A program made the position numbers and the translations under genes. A DNA stretch of 64,000 nt from the NCBI RefSeq assembly GCF_003114855.1, contig NZ_BFBB01000008.1:124001-188000 (forward strand), written 5' to 3'. Below are positions 19,203-28,195 of the stretch, piece after piece. Below the pieces are notes generated by a model. It was not told the DNA's origin. It saw only the letters and a list, made by a program, of their open reading frames with translations, and did no database searches. This DNA is from Leptospira ryugenii. GTDB taxonomy: Bacteria > Spirochaetota > Leptospiria > Leptospirales > Leptospiraceae. Positions within the stretch are counted from its first letter, which is position 1, and every line of letters begins with the position of its first letter.

Positions 19203-20237
19203 ATGGAAATTCAGACACAGATGCCTTTATTACAGTCGGACGGTACTTTGAACCAAGACGGTTGGGCTCGTAGCCCACTTTGGATTTACAACCGCAGTCA
19301 AATTGCAGCAGGAAAATGGCGGATTAAAGAATGGGACTATTATTCCGTTCTTTCTTCCGATCAAAAATTTGGCATTACAATCACTCTTGCCGACCTGGGC
19401 TATGTAGGTTTGGCCGCCATTTGTTTTTTGGACTTTGATAAAAGAGATTTTATTCAGGAAGAAACCATGACGATTTTACCTATGGGGTCTACAGGATTCT
19501 CACTCAATTCTTATGAAGGCAATCTAAACTTCGAAGATTCGAAAATTAAGCTGTCGATGCAAGTCAACGGCAAAGAAAGGAAATTAAGATTTTCTGCCCC
19601 TATGATGAAACACTTTTCCGGGGAAACTGGATTACATGGAGAGATTATTCTAAATGAATCTATTGGTCCACATGAATCAATGAATATCGCTACTTCCTGG
19701 AAAGAAAATCGTAAGGCATTTTATTATAACACCAAGATCAATTGTTTATCTGCGAAAGGAGCTTTCGCTTTTGGGAACAAAACGTACACATTTCATCCCG
19801 AAACAGATTTCGGAGGCTTAGATTGGGGAAGAGGAGTCTGGACATATAAAAATAGATGGTACTGGAGCTCTGCTTCTGGATTATTAGAAGGAAAACGATT
19901 TGGATTTAATTTAGGATATGGCTTCAGCGATAGGAGTAAAGTCTCAGAAAATGTCTTATTTTATGAAGGCAAAGTACATAAGTTAGATGAGATTACATTT
20001 CACATGAATACACAAAATTATTATGCTCCTTGGAAGTTTACAAGCAATGATCAAAGATTAAAGTTAGATTTTACTCCCATTGTTGATCGAAATTCGAAAT
20101 TGGATTTATTTTTGATAAAATCTATCCAACACCAAGTGTTTGGTAAATTTACGGGCACCGTTGTTTTAGATAATGGCAAATCCTTACAACTAAATCAGTT
20201 TTTAGGATTTGCCGAAGATGTCCTCAATTGGTGGTGA
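19203..20237 (+). CDS. DUF2804 family protein
   Basis: A 344-residue protein resembling the DUF2804 family, with the typical DFGGLDWGRGVWTYKNRWYWSSASG segment and a beta-rich layout full of Trp, Tyr and Phe, like lipocalin or heme/lipid-binding folds. It has no signal peptide. The ATG at 19203 is chosen; a TTG at 19191 is also in frame and neither has a strong ribosome-binding site. Function is unknown. It is divergent from the GMC oxidoreductase, and shared regulation or substrate is possible. It ends 14 bp inside the end of the convergent RND pump gene. Confidence 0.8.
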   Translation: MEIQTQMPLLQSDGTLNQDGWARSPLWIYNRSQIAAGKWRIKEWDYYSVLSSDQKFGITITLADLGYVGLAAICFLDFDKRDFIQEETMTILPMGSTGFSLNSYEGNLNFEDSKIKLSMQVNGKERKLRFSAPMMKHFSGETGLHGEIILNESIGPHESMNIATSWKENRKAFYYNTKINCLSAKGAFAFGNKTYTFHPETDFGGLDWGRGVWTYKNRWYWSSASGLLEGKRFGFNLGYGFSDRSKVSENVLFYEGKVHKLDEITFHMNTQNYYAPWKFTSNDQRLKLDFTPIVDRNSKLDLFLIKSIQHQVFGKFTGTVVLDNGKSLQLNQFLGFAEDVLNWW

Positions 20238-23200
20238 GACCTCTTTTTTTCATTCGATAGTAAGCACTAAAGCAAGCGGGTATAAAGATCAAAGATCCAA
20301 ATGTCCCGAAGCCTAATCCCCAAGCGAGGGAAAGTGTCATCGGAATGAGCAGAGGGTCAGAACCACCGATGGCATAAGCAGTAGGGATCATACCTGCCAT
20401 AGTGGTCATAGTGGTGACCAGGATGGGTCGAAATCTTTCTGAAGATGCTTGTATCAGCGAATCATATAGACTCACACCTTTTTTTTGCATCTCTTGGATG
20501 GTATCCACTAACACAATTGAGGCGTTTACAATCACACCAGCTAAACCAATGATACCAATCATTGCTAAGAAGCTCAATGCCTTTCCCGAAATCAAAAATC
20601 CAAAGATGACACCAATCAATCCAAGAGGAATGGACAATATGATAAGGATTGGTTTTTTTAAACTATTGAAGATAATCGCAAGGATGGCAAAAATACCAAA
20701 CATAGCCAAGAATCCCGCTTTTGCCAAAGATGCCATTGATTTTGCAGTCTCTTCTTGCTCACCCCGGAATTTGATTTTGTAGCCTGGGTATTTTTTTCCA
20801 ATATCGGAATACTTATCTAAAATTTTCTGGTTCACAAGGTTGGAAGAAGTTTTCGCTTCATTTACATCCGCTAATACCGTGATAGCTTTTTCGTAGTCGT
20901 TATGGTAAAGTGCTTCGATACCCTGTACGGTATTTTTTGTTGTAACGGCTGTAATCGGAGTCAAAAGACCAAACTTATTTGATATTTTAATATCATCTAA
21001 ATCATTTACGTTATCTCGGTATTGGTCACTGTTTTGGATGACGATCTTTACTTCGTCTTTCCCCTTTCTAATGTTAGATGCCTCTATTCCTTCGAGCGCG
21101 GTCCTAACATAAGAGGCTGCGACTTCCGTATCAATCCCCGTGATGGCAGAAGCCTGGTCTTTTACACGAATTTGGATTTCGGATCGTCCCGGTTTGTAAT
21201 CATCCGTAATATTGATAACTCCAGGTTCTGACCTCAAGAAACTTTGCATATCTTCGGAGATGAGTTTCAGAGTTTTATAATCTTTTCCTTCAATGGCAAC
21301 GGTAACCGCTGCTCCAATTGGCGGACCATTCACAACGAGATCTACCATAACAGAATTAGCTTCTGGTAACATTTTTAGTTCTGATTCCAACTCACCAAAT
21401 ATTTGTTGTGCGGTTCTTTTTCTCTCTGTTTCAGGGACAAGAATGATTTGAGCCATTCCCAACTGTTCCCCGATACGAGTCAAAGGGTCAGTAGGATCTG
21501 TCTGTTGTATCCCTATTTTTAAAATTAAACTTTTGATCTCATCTTTTGGGATTCGGGAGAGGATAGGTTCAAAGTACTTAATTTTATTTGCTGTCTCTCT
21601 CGCCGTATAATCGGGAGGAAACTCAGCTTTCACCAAAATATAATCGATTCCTTCCTTTGGGAAAAGATTAAAATTCATCACTTTTAATAGGAATATAGAT
21701 CCGATAAAAACACCCAGGATGGAAAAGAGAGCCTTCCAAGGATTATTGACAACCTTTGTAATGAATCGAGTAAATCCCTCTTTCAAAGATAAAAAGCCGT
21801 TTTCAAGAATTGTTCGTACTTTATATCTGATTGAGTTTGGACTTCGCTTTTCTGTCTTTCGCGCAAATTGTGAATACCGAACGGGAAGTAAAAAGAAAGA
21901 TTCAAATAATGAAAGAGTGAGTGACACAATCACCATAAAGGGAATCTGCCAAATGAACTTTCCCATGATACCAGTCATAAAAGCCATAGGCAAGAAGGCA
22001 GCTATAGTAGTCAGGTAAGAACCGATAATGGGAACTACAAGTTCACTAGCGCCTTGCACCGCCGCATCCTTATCGTTCCATCCCTCACTTCTATATTTAT
22101 AAATATTTTCTGAAATAATAATACTATTATCAACCAACATTCCCAAGGATATAATGACACCTAACATTGAAATTAGGTTAAATGACACGTCTACGATTGG
22201 AAAGACTATTGTTGCAGCAAGTAATGTAAGTGGCAAAGATAAACTAGTTAAGATGGAATCTCTTAAGCTAAAAAAGACAACAAGAACGATAAAAACGAGA
22301 AGAAGACCTTGTAGGGAATTGTTAATCACAACATCGAGTCTTTTTCTAGCTCTTTGTCCTTCGTTGTTCAATTGGATGAATTTTATATTCTCAGGTAATT
22401 GTTTTCTTAGCTCTTCTATCCTTTTTTCAACCGCATCTACAGTTTGGATGATGTCTGCACTATCCTTTTTGATGATCTGAAAATCAAAGGCTTCGGTTCC
22501 TTCAGCAATTGCAAGAACCCTTGGTCTTTCGTACGTGGGTTCCAGATTTGCGATTTGAGAAAGTAGAATTGCATTTCCTGTTTCGTTGGATCGAATTGGG
22601 ATAGAACGTAAATCTTCAATTTCATTGATCTCACCAGTAACTCGTACGTCTTCTGTCCTTGGCCTTAAAAAACTACCCGCCGGAACACTTACGTTTCGTT
22701 TCGAAATCGCATTGAAGACATCCATAAATCCAATCGTATAACGAGATTTAAGCTCCGGATTAACGAGAATCCGCCATTCTTCTTTTCTCTTACCAAATGT
22801 ATCAACACGCGATACCCCAGAAACTTTTCGAAATTCATCTTCCAAAAATCGACCAGTATCCTGGAGCTGCTTATCACTAGAGGCTCCATAGATCGCAAGC
22901 TCCAAGACGGGGAAGTTGGAACTTTTTTGTTCGATTACGAGAGGTCTATCCTTCACTTGCGATGGTAAGCTCGTGACTCGGTCTACAGCTCTTCGGATAT
23001 CATTCACGACTTGGTCGGGATTGTTATGTTCCAAATCTATTTTGATATTGATATCGGATTCAGAATTTCGCGAAATAGATCGTACAGAATCAAGTCCCTC
23101 TACCTCACGTAATTTTTCTTCAATCGGGATCGTAACTTTTTTTTCTACGTCTACGGGACTCGCACCAGGATAGATTGTAAGCACTCGGACTTGCCTAAAG

Positions 23201-23325
23201 TTCACCCGGGGGAATGCCTCCTGTTTCATGGACAGTATCGAAATGATTCCCGCTAAAAAGAGAAACACGAATGTGAGATTTGCTACAAGTGGCTTAAATA
23301 CAAAAAAATGTATGAGCTTTTTCAT
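20224..23325 (-). CDS. RND-family efflux transporter (AcrB/HAE1 type)
   Basis: A 1033-residue inner-membrane pump with the RND duplication: one transmembrane helix near the start, a periplasmic loop, a block of helices, a second helix and loop (from about 520), and a final block. The proton-relay segment in the first helix block reads ISLGMLVDNSIIISENI, and the matching second-half segment GIIGLAGVIVNASIVLVDTI is present. Drug or lipid export is typical. No membrane-fusion protein or TolC-type gene is adjacent, so partners must come from elsewhere. A 32-bp palindrome lies 25 bp upstream of the start. Confidence 0.95.
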   Translation of the reverse strand: MKKLIHFFVFKPLVANLTFVFLFLAGIISILSMKQEAFPRVNFRQVRVLTIYPGASPVDVEKKVTIPIEEKLREVEGLDSVRSISRNSESDINIKIDLEHNNPDQVVNDIRRAVDRVTSLPSQVKDRPLVIEQKSSNFPVLELAIYGASSDKQLQDTGRFLEDEFRKVSGVSRVDTFGKRKEEWRILVNPELKSRYTIGFMDVFNAISKRNVSVPAGSFLRPRTEDVRVTGEINEIEDLRSIPIRSNETGNAILLSQIANLEPTYERPRVLAIAEGTEAFDFQIIKKDSADIIQTVDAVEKRIEELRKQLPENIKFIQLNNEGQRARKRLDVVINNSLQGLLLVFIVLVVFFSLRDSILTSLSLPLTLLAATIVFPIVDVSFNLISMLGVIISLGMLVDNSIIISENIYKYRSEGWNDKDAAVQGASELVVPIIGSYLTTIAAFLPMAFMTGIMGKFIWQIPFMVIVSLTLSLFESFFLLPVRYSQFARKTEKRSPNSIRYKVRTILENGFLSLKEGFTRFITKVVNNPWKALFSILGVFIGSIFLLKVMNFNLFPKEGIDYILVKAEFPPDYTARETANKIKYFEPILSRIPKDEIKSLILKIGIQQTDPTDPLTRIGEQLGMAQIILVPETERKRTAQQIFGELESELKMLPEANSVMVDLVVNGPPIGAAVTVAIEGKDYKTLKLISEDMQSFLRSEPGVINITDDYKPGRSEIQIRVKDQASAITGIDTEVAASYVRTALEGIEASNIRKGKDEVKIVIQNSDQYRDNVNDLDDIKISNKFGLLTPITAVTTKNTVQGIEALYHNDYEKAITVLADVNEAKTSSNLVNQKILDKYSDIGKKYPGYKIKFRGEQEETAKSMASLAKAGFLAMFGIFAILAIIFNSLKKPILIILSIPLGLIGVIFGFLISGKALSFLAMIGIIGLAGVIVNASIVLVDTIQEMQKKGVSLYDSLIQASSERFRPILVTTMTTMAGMIPTAYAIGGSDPLLIPMTLSLAWGLGFGTFGSLIFIPACFSAYYRMKKRGLTTN

Positions 23326-23349
23326 TGGTTATCAACCTTACTAGGTGAA

Positions 23350-23381
23350 CTAAAATCTTGACCTATCGGTCAAGATTTTAG
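23350..23381. promoter_or_regulatory. Perfect palindrome upstream of the RND pump gene
   Basis: Two exact 14-base arms, CTAAAATCTTGACC (23350-23363) and GGTCAAGATTTTAG (23368-23381), flank the spacer TATC. The core GACC-N4-GGTC has the form of operators bound by TetR-family repressors such as NemR, and TetR proteins commonly control RND pumps. It lies in the 89-bp gap between the DsbA-like gene and the pump, so it could instead be a terminator for the DsbA-like gene, with A-rich and T-rich flanks of four T residues. No regulator gene is close. Confidence 0.65.
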
Positions 23382-23414
23382 ACTTTTTCGAATCGTAAAG
23401 AATTTATCAAAAGG

Positions 23415-24074
23415 TTAAGATTTAAGAATCTCGTTCTCTTCTTTCAAAATTGTTTGCATTACCTCTTGGAAAACTTCGGGAGGCTGCGCCCCGCTTAATG
23501 CATATTTGTTTTGGAAAATGTAGTACGGCACACCCTGAACTCCATTTTGTTGGTAAAAGGATATCTCGGATCTAATTTCAGCGATCCTAGTTTCCTCATT
23601 CCAAATCTGATCCAATGTCTCTTTTGAGCTCAAGAGATCTTTGGTGATTTGGTATACGATTTCAATATCACTGAGATCTTTTGCGTCCTCAAAGTGGGCC
23701 TTGAAGAACCGAAGAGCCATCTCATCCTGCTTAGCCTCGCCGGGAAACAAAGAAAGGAGGGAATGTAAATTGGCTGTATTCACTGCCTTTGGAATCTTGG
23801 AGAATTGAAAGTTGATATTGATCTTTTTGCCGAGTCCTGTGAGACGTTCCCAGGCCGCCTCGACGGCACGTTCGGATCCAAATTTTGCAGACAAATGTTC
23901 TTTGTAAGGGAGGCCATCCAGCGGCATGTTAGGAGCCAACTCAAATGGCCGCCAGTGAATCTCCGCTTGAACTTGGGAAGCCATCGAGCTAAGTGCCATT
24001 TCTAAATGTTGCCTACCAACATAACACCAGGGACAGACAACATCAGAAACGATATCTATTTTCATTGATTTCAA
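23415..24074 (-). CDS. DsbA/FrnE-like thiol oxidoreductase
   Basis: A 219-residue cytosolic DsbA-family protein. The N-terminal strand is followed by the active site CPWC (14-17) in a VCPWCYVGRQHLE context, a helical insertion covers about 60-150, and the family's GVQGVPYYIFQNKYALSGAQPPE segment contains the cis-proline. Members of this FrnE/2-hydroxychromene-2-carboxylate isomerase-like group are thiol-disulfide enzymes without a signal peptide, and this protein also lacks one. The second Met (24065) is an equally good start. It lies upstream of the RND pump on the same strand, separated by the palindrome. Confidence 0.9.
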   Translation of the reverse strand: MKSMKIDIVSDVVCPWCYVGRQHLEMALSSMASQVQAEIHWRPFELAPNMPLDGLPYKEHLSAKFGSERAVEAAWERLTGLGKKININFQFSKIPKAVNTANLHSLLSLFPGEAKQDEMALRFFKAHFEDAKDLSDIEIVYQITKDLLSSKETLDQIWNEETRIAEIRSEISFYQQNGVQGVPYYIFQNKYALSGAQPPEVFQEVMQTILKEENEILKS

Positions 24075-24125
24075 AACGGACTCCTATTCATTAAACGTAT
24101 CTAGCGAGGCATTCGTACAATTAAA

Positions 24126-25322
24126 ATGATTATAAATCCCCTTTCCAGAAAAAAATTTATCAAAAATACTCTTCTATCAGGAATCCTTATTTCACCCGCT
24201 ACTGAGATTACAAAATTGTTTGCATACGAAAAGTACGATGCCATTTCTCACAGGGAAGACCCAATCGGATTTGGAAAATCATTGGGATATTCTCTACCTA
24301 TCGATTTGATTCTTCTAACTGCTACATTGGCACCAAACTCACATAATACGCAACCCTGGAAAATCAAAAAAATATCTGAGAATGCGTTCGAATTGTATGG
24401 TGATCCAAATCGATTGCTTCCGAGCATTGACCCAAAAGAGAGACAGTTCTATCATAGCCAAGGAACATTTTTAGAACTAGCCTATCTTACGGCAGATTCT
24501 TTGATGTACAATGCCAATATAGATTTGTTTCCAAAGGGCATTCCAAAATCCAAAGATGATTTACTGCGACGACCCGTAGCGAGATTTAGTATCTCAGCAA
24601 AACATGAGTGTAAACATGATTTTTTATTCTTTGCTATCAAAAATAGAATGATGAATCGAGATGTTTATTCTGGCGATTATCTCAATACAGAGATACTCAA
24701 TGAAATCCAAACTTATGCTGGACTTCAATTCATTTCAGCAAAGTTCCAAACAGGTGAAGAAGCAATTGCCCGATTAAATCCCATCATCGTGGAGGCTTTT
24801 GATAGAGAATTAAAGTCAATACCAGCAAATGAAGTAACACGTATTTGGTTTCGCTTAAAAGACTCAGAATTGTACCAAAAGAGAGACGGTTTGTGTTTAG
24901 AGGGAAACGCACTTTCAGGACTTAAACTATGGTTTGTGCGTAATTTCTTCATGAGCCTAGATCATGATTTTTGGCACTCAGATTCTACCAGAAAACTTAC
25001 CTTGGATTCTTTTCGAAAACAAGTTGAGTCAAGCAAAGCTTACGTATGTTTCATTTCAAATGGAAGTGATTCTCAAAAAGTATGGATTGAAACAGGAAGA
25101 GATTTTATGCGATTTTCTTTGGCTTGTGCTGCCAAAGGGATCGCTTTTCATACGATGAACCAATCTCTTCAAGATAACGAAGAAAGCAAAGGTTTCCACG
25201 AACAAATCGCAAAAGAAATTGGACTCAAGAACAACCAAAGAATCCAGCTTTTAGCCAGGTTGGGTAGAAGTGATTATATGTTTAGCTCTCCTCGGAGAGA
25301 TCTAAAAGATATTTTGCTCTAG
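24126..25322 (+). CDS. Acg-type nitroreductase-like flavoprotein
   Basis: A 398-residue protein with the Acg/nitroreductase hallmark TATLAPNSHNTQPWKI at about 63-78, which forms the flavin site, and a duplicated nitroreductase-like fold further on (with VWIETGRDFMRFSLACAAKGI). The N-terminus SRKKFIKNTLLSGILI resembles an export or twin-arginine-like signal, but only one Arg is present, so localisation is uncertain. The family is FMN-associated and linked to redox stress; the substrate is unknown. It diverges from the DsbA-like gene and its TAG stop shares the CTAG tetranucleotide with the convergent EAL gene. Confidence 0.82.
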   Translation: MIINPLSRKKFIKNTLLSGILISPATEITKLFAYEKYDAISHREDPIGFGKSLGYSLPIDLILLTATLAPNSHNTQPWKIKKISENAFELYGDPNRLLPSIDPKERQFYHSQGTFLELAYLTADSLMYNANIDLFPKGIPKSKDDLLRRPVARFSISAKHECKHDFLFFAIKNRMMNRDVYSGDYLNTEILNEIQTYAGLQFISAKFQTGEEAIARLNPIIVEAFDRELKSIPANEVTRIWFRLKDSELYQKRDGLCLEGNALSGLKLWFVRNFFMSLDHDFWHSDSTRKLTLDSFRKQVESSKAYVCFISNGSDSQKVWIETGRDFMRFSLACAAKGIAFHTMNQSLQDNEESKGFHEQIAKEIGLKNNQRIQLLARLGRSDYMFSSPRRDLKDILL

Positions 25323-26125
25323 TTGGGATATGTGACGATCGCTAAGCTTTCCCAACTCGGTTTCGCAAATAAGTAACCTTGGTAATAGCGAATGCCACTA
25401 TCTCTAAGCACATTTAACTCTTCCTGAGTTTCTATGCCCTCAGCAATCACATTTACCTCTAACTCATTGCACATATTCATAATATTCTTAATTATGATTT
25501 GAGCATTTTTGTTCTGATCTACATTTCGAATCAGAGCCATATCAAGTTTGATTAAGTCGGGCAAAAATTTCGAGAGAAGGTTTAATCCAGAATACCCTGC
25601 GCCGAAGTCATCGATGGCTGTCAAAAATCCGATATTTTTATACTCTCTGAATATACTAATAATATGTTCTGGGTTGGTGACTTCTTCCCCTTCGGTGATT
25701 TCAAAAATGATTTTGCTCTGCGGAAAGGAAAATTGTTTTGATGCATCGAGTGTTGTTCGTATGCAAGTCTCTGGACGATACACAGCATTGGGTAAAAAAT
25801 TGATGTTCAAAAAAGAATCGATTCCCAATCGACTCGCAAGCTCAATCGCCTTCACACGGCAAGCCTGGTCAAATTGATATCGGTTTTTGTCATTGACCTT
25901 GGAAAGAATAGAACCGGCAGACTCTTGGTTTTTTCCTCTAACGAGTGCTTCTTGCGAGAAAATGGATTTAGTATCTAAATCAACAATTGCTTGGAAGGCC
26001 ATCGTAAAATCGAAATCCAATCCTGCTCCACTACGACATGCTTCGCAGGAAATTTTCTTGGGTAAGGTAATCCCATCCGAACTTTCTAAAAATTCTTCTG
26101 GAAAAGTGATCTTTGCTGGTCTCAT
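25319..26125 (-). CDS. Stand-alone EAL-domain c-di-GMP phosphodiesterase
   Basis: A 268-residue protein that is almost entirely EAL domain (about 35-265). Catalytic features are kept: QEALVRG, NINFLPN, FEITEGEE, AIDDFGAGYSGLNLL, KLDM, VIAEGIET and YYQGYLFAKP, so hydrolysis of c-di-GMP to pGpG is expected. The short N-terminal extension contains a CEAC pair (about 29-32) that could bind metal or respond to redox. No membrane helix is seen. The organisation resembles the EAL part of BLUF-EAL proteins without the light sensor. Confidence 0.92.
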   Translation of the reverse strand: MRPAKITFPEEFLESSDGITLPKKISCEACRSGAGLDFDFTMAFQAIVDLDTKSIFSQEALVRGKNQESAGSILSKVNDKNRYQFDQACRVKAIELASRLGIDSFLNINFLPNAVYRPETCIRTTLDASKQFSFPQSKIIFEITEGEEVTNPEHIISIFREYKNIGFLTAIDDFGAGYSGLNLLSKFLPDLIKLDMALIRNVDQNKNAQIIIKNIMNMCNELEVNVIAEGIETQEELNVLRDSGIRYYQGYLFAKPSWESLAIVTYPN

Positions 26126-26192
26126 TGTTTACCTTTCCTTCATCCTAGTGTGGGCATATATTGATTGGAACCTTCCCTGTTTCAAGAATATT

Positions 26193-27110
26193 TTATTTTC
26201 CTAATACTTTTGAAACCGCATACCATGTAACTACGATTAACTGCATCCCACCCAAAACTCGCAAAATGACATAAGGTTTGGATCGGATCGCTTTCATAGA
26301 TCCCAATCTGGCTCCGATCCATCCGCCAGCGGTTCCGACCAAGGCCAACTCAATGATCAATTTGCCCTGGAAAAAATACCAAACTGTTGTTCCCATAGAA
26401 GTGAAAAAAATACCTAAAAAGGACGTGGCAACTGCTTCTATAGGTTCCATCCGAAAATAGTATACAAACAAAGGTACTGCGAGAAATCCACCACCTATCC
26501 CCAAAAGGGAGGATGTAGCACCAAAGGCGATCCCTACGGCCAGCAGCAAGGATACTGAACGTACGGATAGCACTTGCCTATTTTTGGTTCTTTGATCCTT
26601 CTCAGAGTTTTGACTTTCCGAATGGGATACTGTACTTTCATTTTTTTTCTTTTTCCGCTCTGCAGATACTAAATTCCAAATACCTAATACACTCAAAAAG
26701 AAGGTGAATATGAAAAGGTATACCAATTCAGAAAGGGGAAGACCGAATACAATTTTTTTTCCCAGTTCCGTATCTTCAAATTTACCAAATCGATCAGCTA
26801 TGTAAAGTGCAGTCGGTATAGAGGTAATCAGGAGTAAAAAACCATGAGCAAATCGAATCTTTCCTCCGCGAAAGTAGACAAACAATCCCGAGAGCGCAGA
26901 CAATGGCATCTGCGCCAAGGAAACGGCTACTGCCTGTACGGCGGATAAGTGAAAAAAAGTGTGAAAGAAGGGAGTGTATATAAACCCCCCGCCGATCCCA
27001 AGAAAGGAAGAAAGGTAACCTACAAAAAATCCTAAACAAAGAACTATGAGTAAGCCTGGGTAGAGTCCGAAACTAGACTCAGAAAAAATCCCAAAATCAA
27101 ACAAATTCAA
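26193..27110 (-). CDS. TauE/SafE-family anion permease
   Basis: A 305-residue polytopic membrane protein with two repeats of the TauE/SafE unit, each opening with a conserved glycine-rich motif: GFFVGYLSSFLGIGGGFIYTP (about 32-52) and GIAFGATSSLLGIGGGFLAVPLF (second half). A charged cytosolic loop rich in Lys, Glu and Ser (about 150-180) separates them. The family exports or imports sulfite, sulfoacetate and related organosulfur anions; the substrate here is unknown. The next gene upstream, a lipoprotein, overlaps its start by 4 bp. Confidence 0.92.
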   Translation of the reverse strand: MNLFDFGIFSESSFGLYPGLLIVLCLGFFVGYLSSFLGIGGGFIYTPFFHTFFHLSAVQAVAVSLAQMPLSALSGLFVYFRGGKIRFAHGFLLLITSIPTALYIADRFGKFEDTELGKKIVFGLPLSELVYLFIFTFFLSVLGIWNLVSAERKKKKNESTVSHSESQNSEKDQRTKNRQVLSVRSVSLLLAVGIAFGATSSLLGIGGGFLAVPLFVYYFRMEPIEAVATSFLGIFFTSMGTTVWYFFQGKLIIELALVGTAGGWIGARLGSMKAIRSKPYVILRVLGGMQLIVVTWYAVSKVLGK

Positions 27111-27658
27111 AAATACTCCGCCGCATCCTTAAAAAATTGTTCTGTTACCTTTTCAAAGACTTCCTTCTCTGTTGCAGTCTCTCCATTGTACCAGATTCCA
27201 AATATCAGAGGCAACCATTGTGCGTAGTTTCGATAAATATGATATTCGAATTCTTTCACTTCTTTTCCATCTTTATATAATTTATAGCGTATGTCGTAAC
27301 CATCCTGTTTGGACCAAGCTGGTAAAAGCGTCGCTGTCAAAGTAGATGCTGCTAAAAAAGCTAAGGCAGGTTTGCTTGGGCTACGATAGTCAACCTTCAC
27401 GTTGACAAGAAAACCATTCCTTGGTATGTCCACACCTTCCACTGTTTTTTTAAACTGAGTTTTTTGGTCAAAATAAGCCTTGAGTGCTTCTCGACCGCCT
27501 AAATTAAATTGAGGAAAATTTGGTAGATTATAAACAAAAGTAGCATCCTTGCTTTTTTCTTTATCTGGCAAAGGCAGGGTTTTGGGATAATCTCGATAGC
27601 TTATGATACAATTCTGAATGGAAATGAGTAGAAAAAGGAATATGGTAAATAGCTTCAT
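27107..27658 (-). CDS. Putative lipoprotein
   Basis: A 183-residue exported protein. The signal sequence ends in ISIQNC, a loose leptospiral lipobox with Cys17 as the lipidated residue. The mature part has an ALAFLAASTLTATLLPAWS hydrophobic segment in the middle (about 99-117), flanked by beta-like regions, and a C-terminal acidic helix. I do not recognise a domain. It overlaps the TauE/SafE gene by 4 bp, so the two are probably translated together, but a functional link is only suggested by this. Confidence 0.72.
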   Translation of the reverse strand: MKLFTIFLFLLISIQNCIISYRDYPKTLPLPDKEKSKDATFVYNLPNFPQFNLGGREALKAYFDQKTQFKKTVEGVDIPRNGFLVNVKVDYRSPSKPALAFLAASTLTATLLPAWSKQDGYDIRYKLYKDGKEVKEFEYHIYRNYAQWLPLIFGIWYNGETATEKEVFEKVTEQFFKDAAEYF

Positions 27659-27772
27659 TTAAATCCTCCTTAGGACAACTTAAGTCTTTCCTTATATCAT
27701 TCAACTCATTGAAGTCAATTTTTCGAATTTTTTCTTCCATAAATCCATGTTTTTTTAAAACTAGAATCTATC

Positions 27773-28195
27773 ATGAGTTTGCCAAAAGACTCTGCCTACG
27801 ATTTTCATATTGCATTTCAATCTAGCTTTCGTGAATTTTTTGGAACCGAAAATGAATTGGGCTGGGAGTTATATTCTCTCCAATCCGAAGAATCAGCTAA
27901 CGAAAATTGGATGGCATTTACAATACGAAATCCTCTCGCGGGACGCTCTTTAGTATTTCGTTTTCTCCCAAACCAAAATGAATTTTATGCTTTTCTGAAA
28001 GTTCAGGTCATTCCTGGCGAAGAGAATTGGAATTTGGATACCCTATTTAAAGAAAGAGGATATTCCAAAGAAAGCGCAAATCACTTGCTCTCCTCCACAG
28101 GTGTTTGGAAATTTCATGCCATCGCAAGACATTACTTTGGAATTATCATTTCATTTTGTCCGCGAATCTTGGAACCAGATTTTCAATTATATTAA
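27773..28195 (+). CDS. Hypothetical protein
   Basis: A 140-residue soluble protein with no family I can name. It is acidic and aromatic-rich, with no signal peptide. The layout (an amphipathic N-terminal helix, several strands around 45-85, a helix about 90-110) would fit a small alpha/beta domain. Its TAA stop shares TTAA with the stop of the convergent YihY-family gene, which supports both gene ends. Confidence 0.6.
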   Translation: MSLPKDSAYDFHIAFQSSFREFFGTENELGWELYSLQSEESANENWMAFTIRNPLAGRSLVFRFLPNQNEFYAFLKVQVIPGEENWNLDTLFKERGYSKESANHLLSSTGVWKFHAIARHYFGIIISFCPRILEPDFQLY

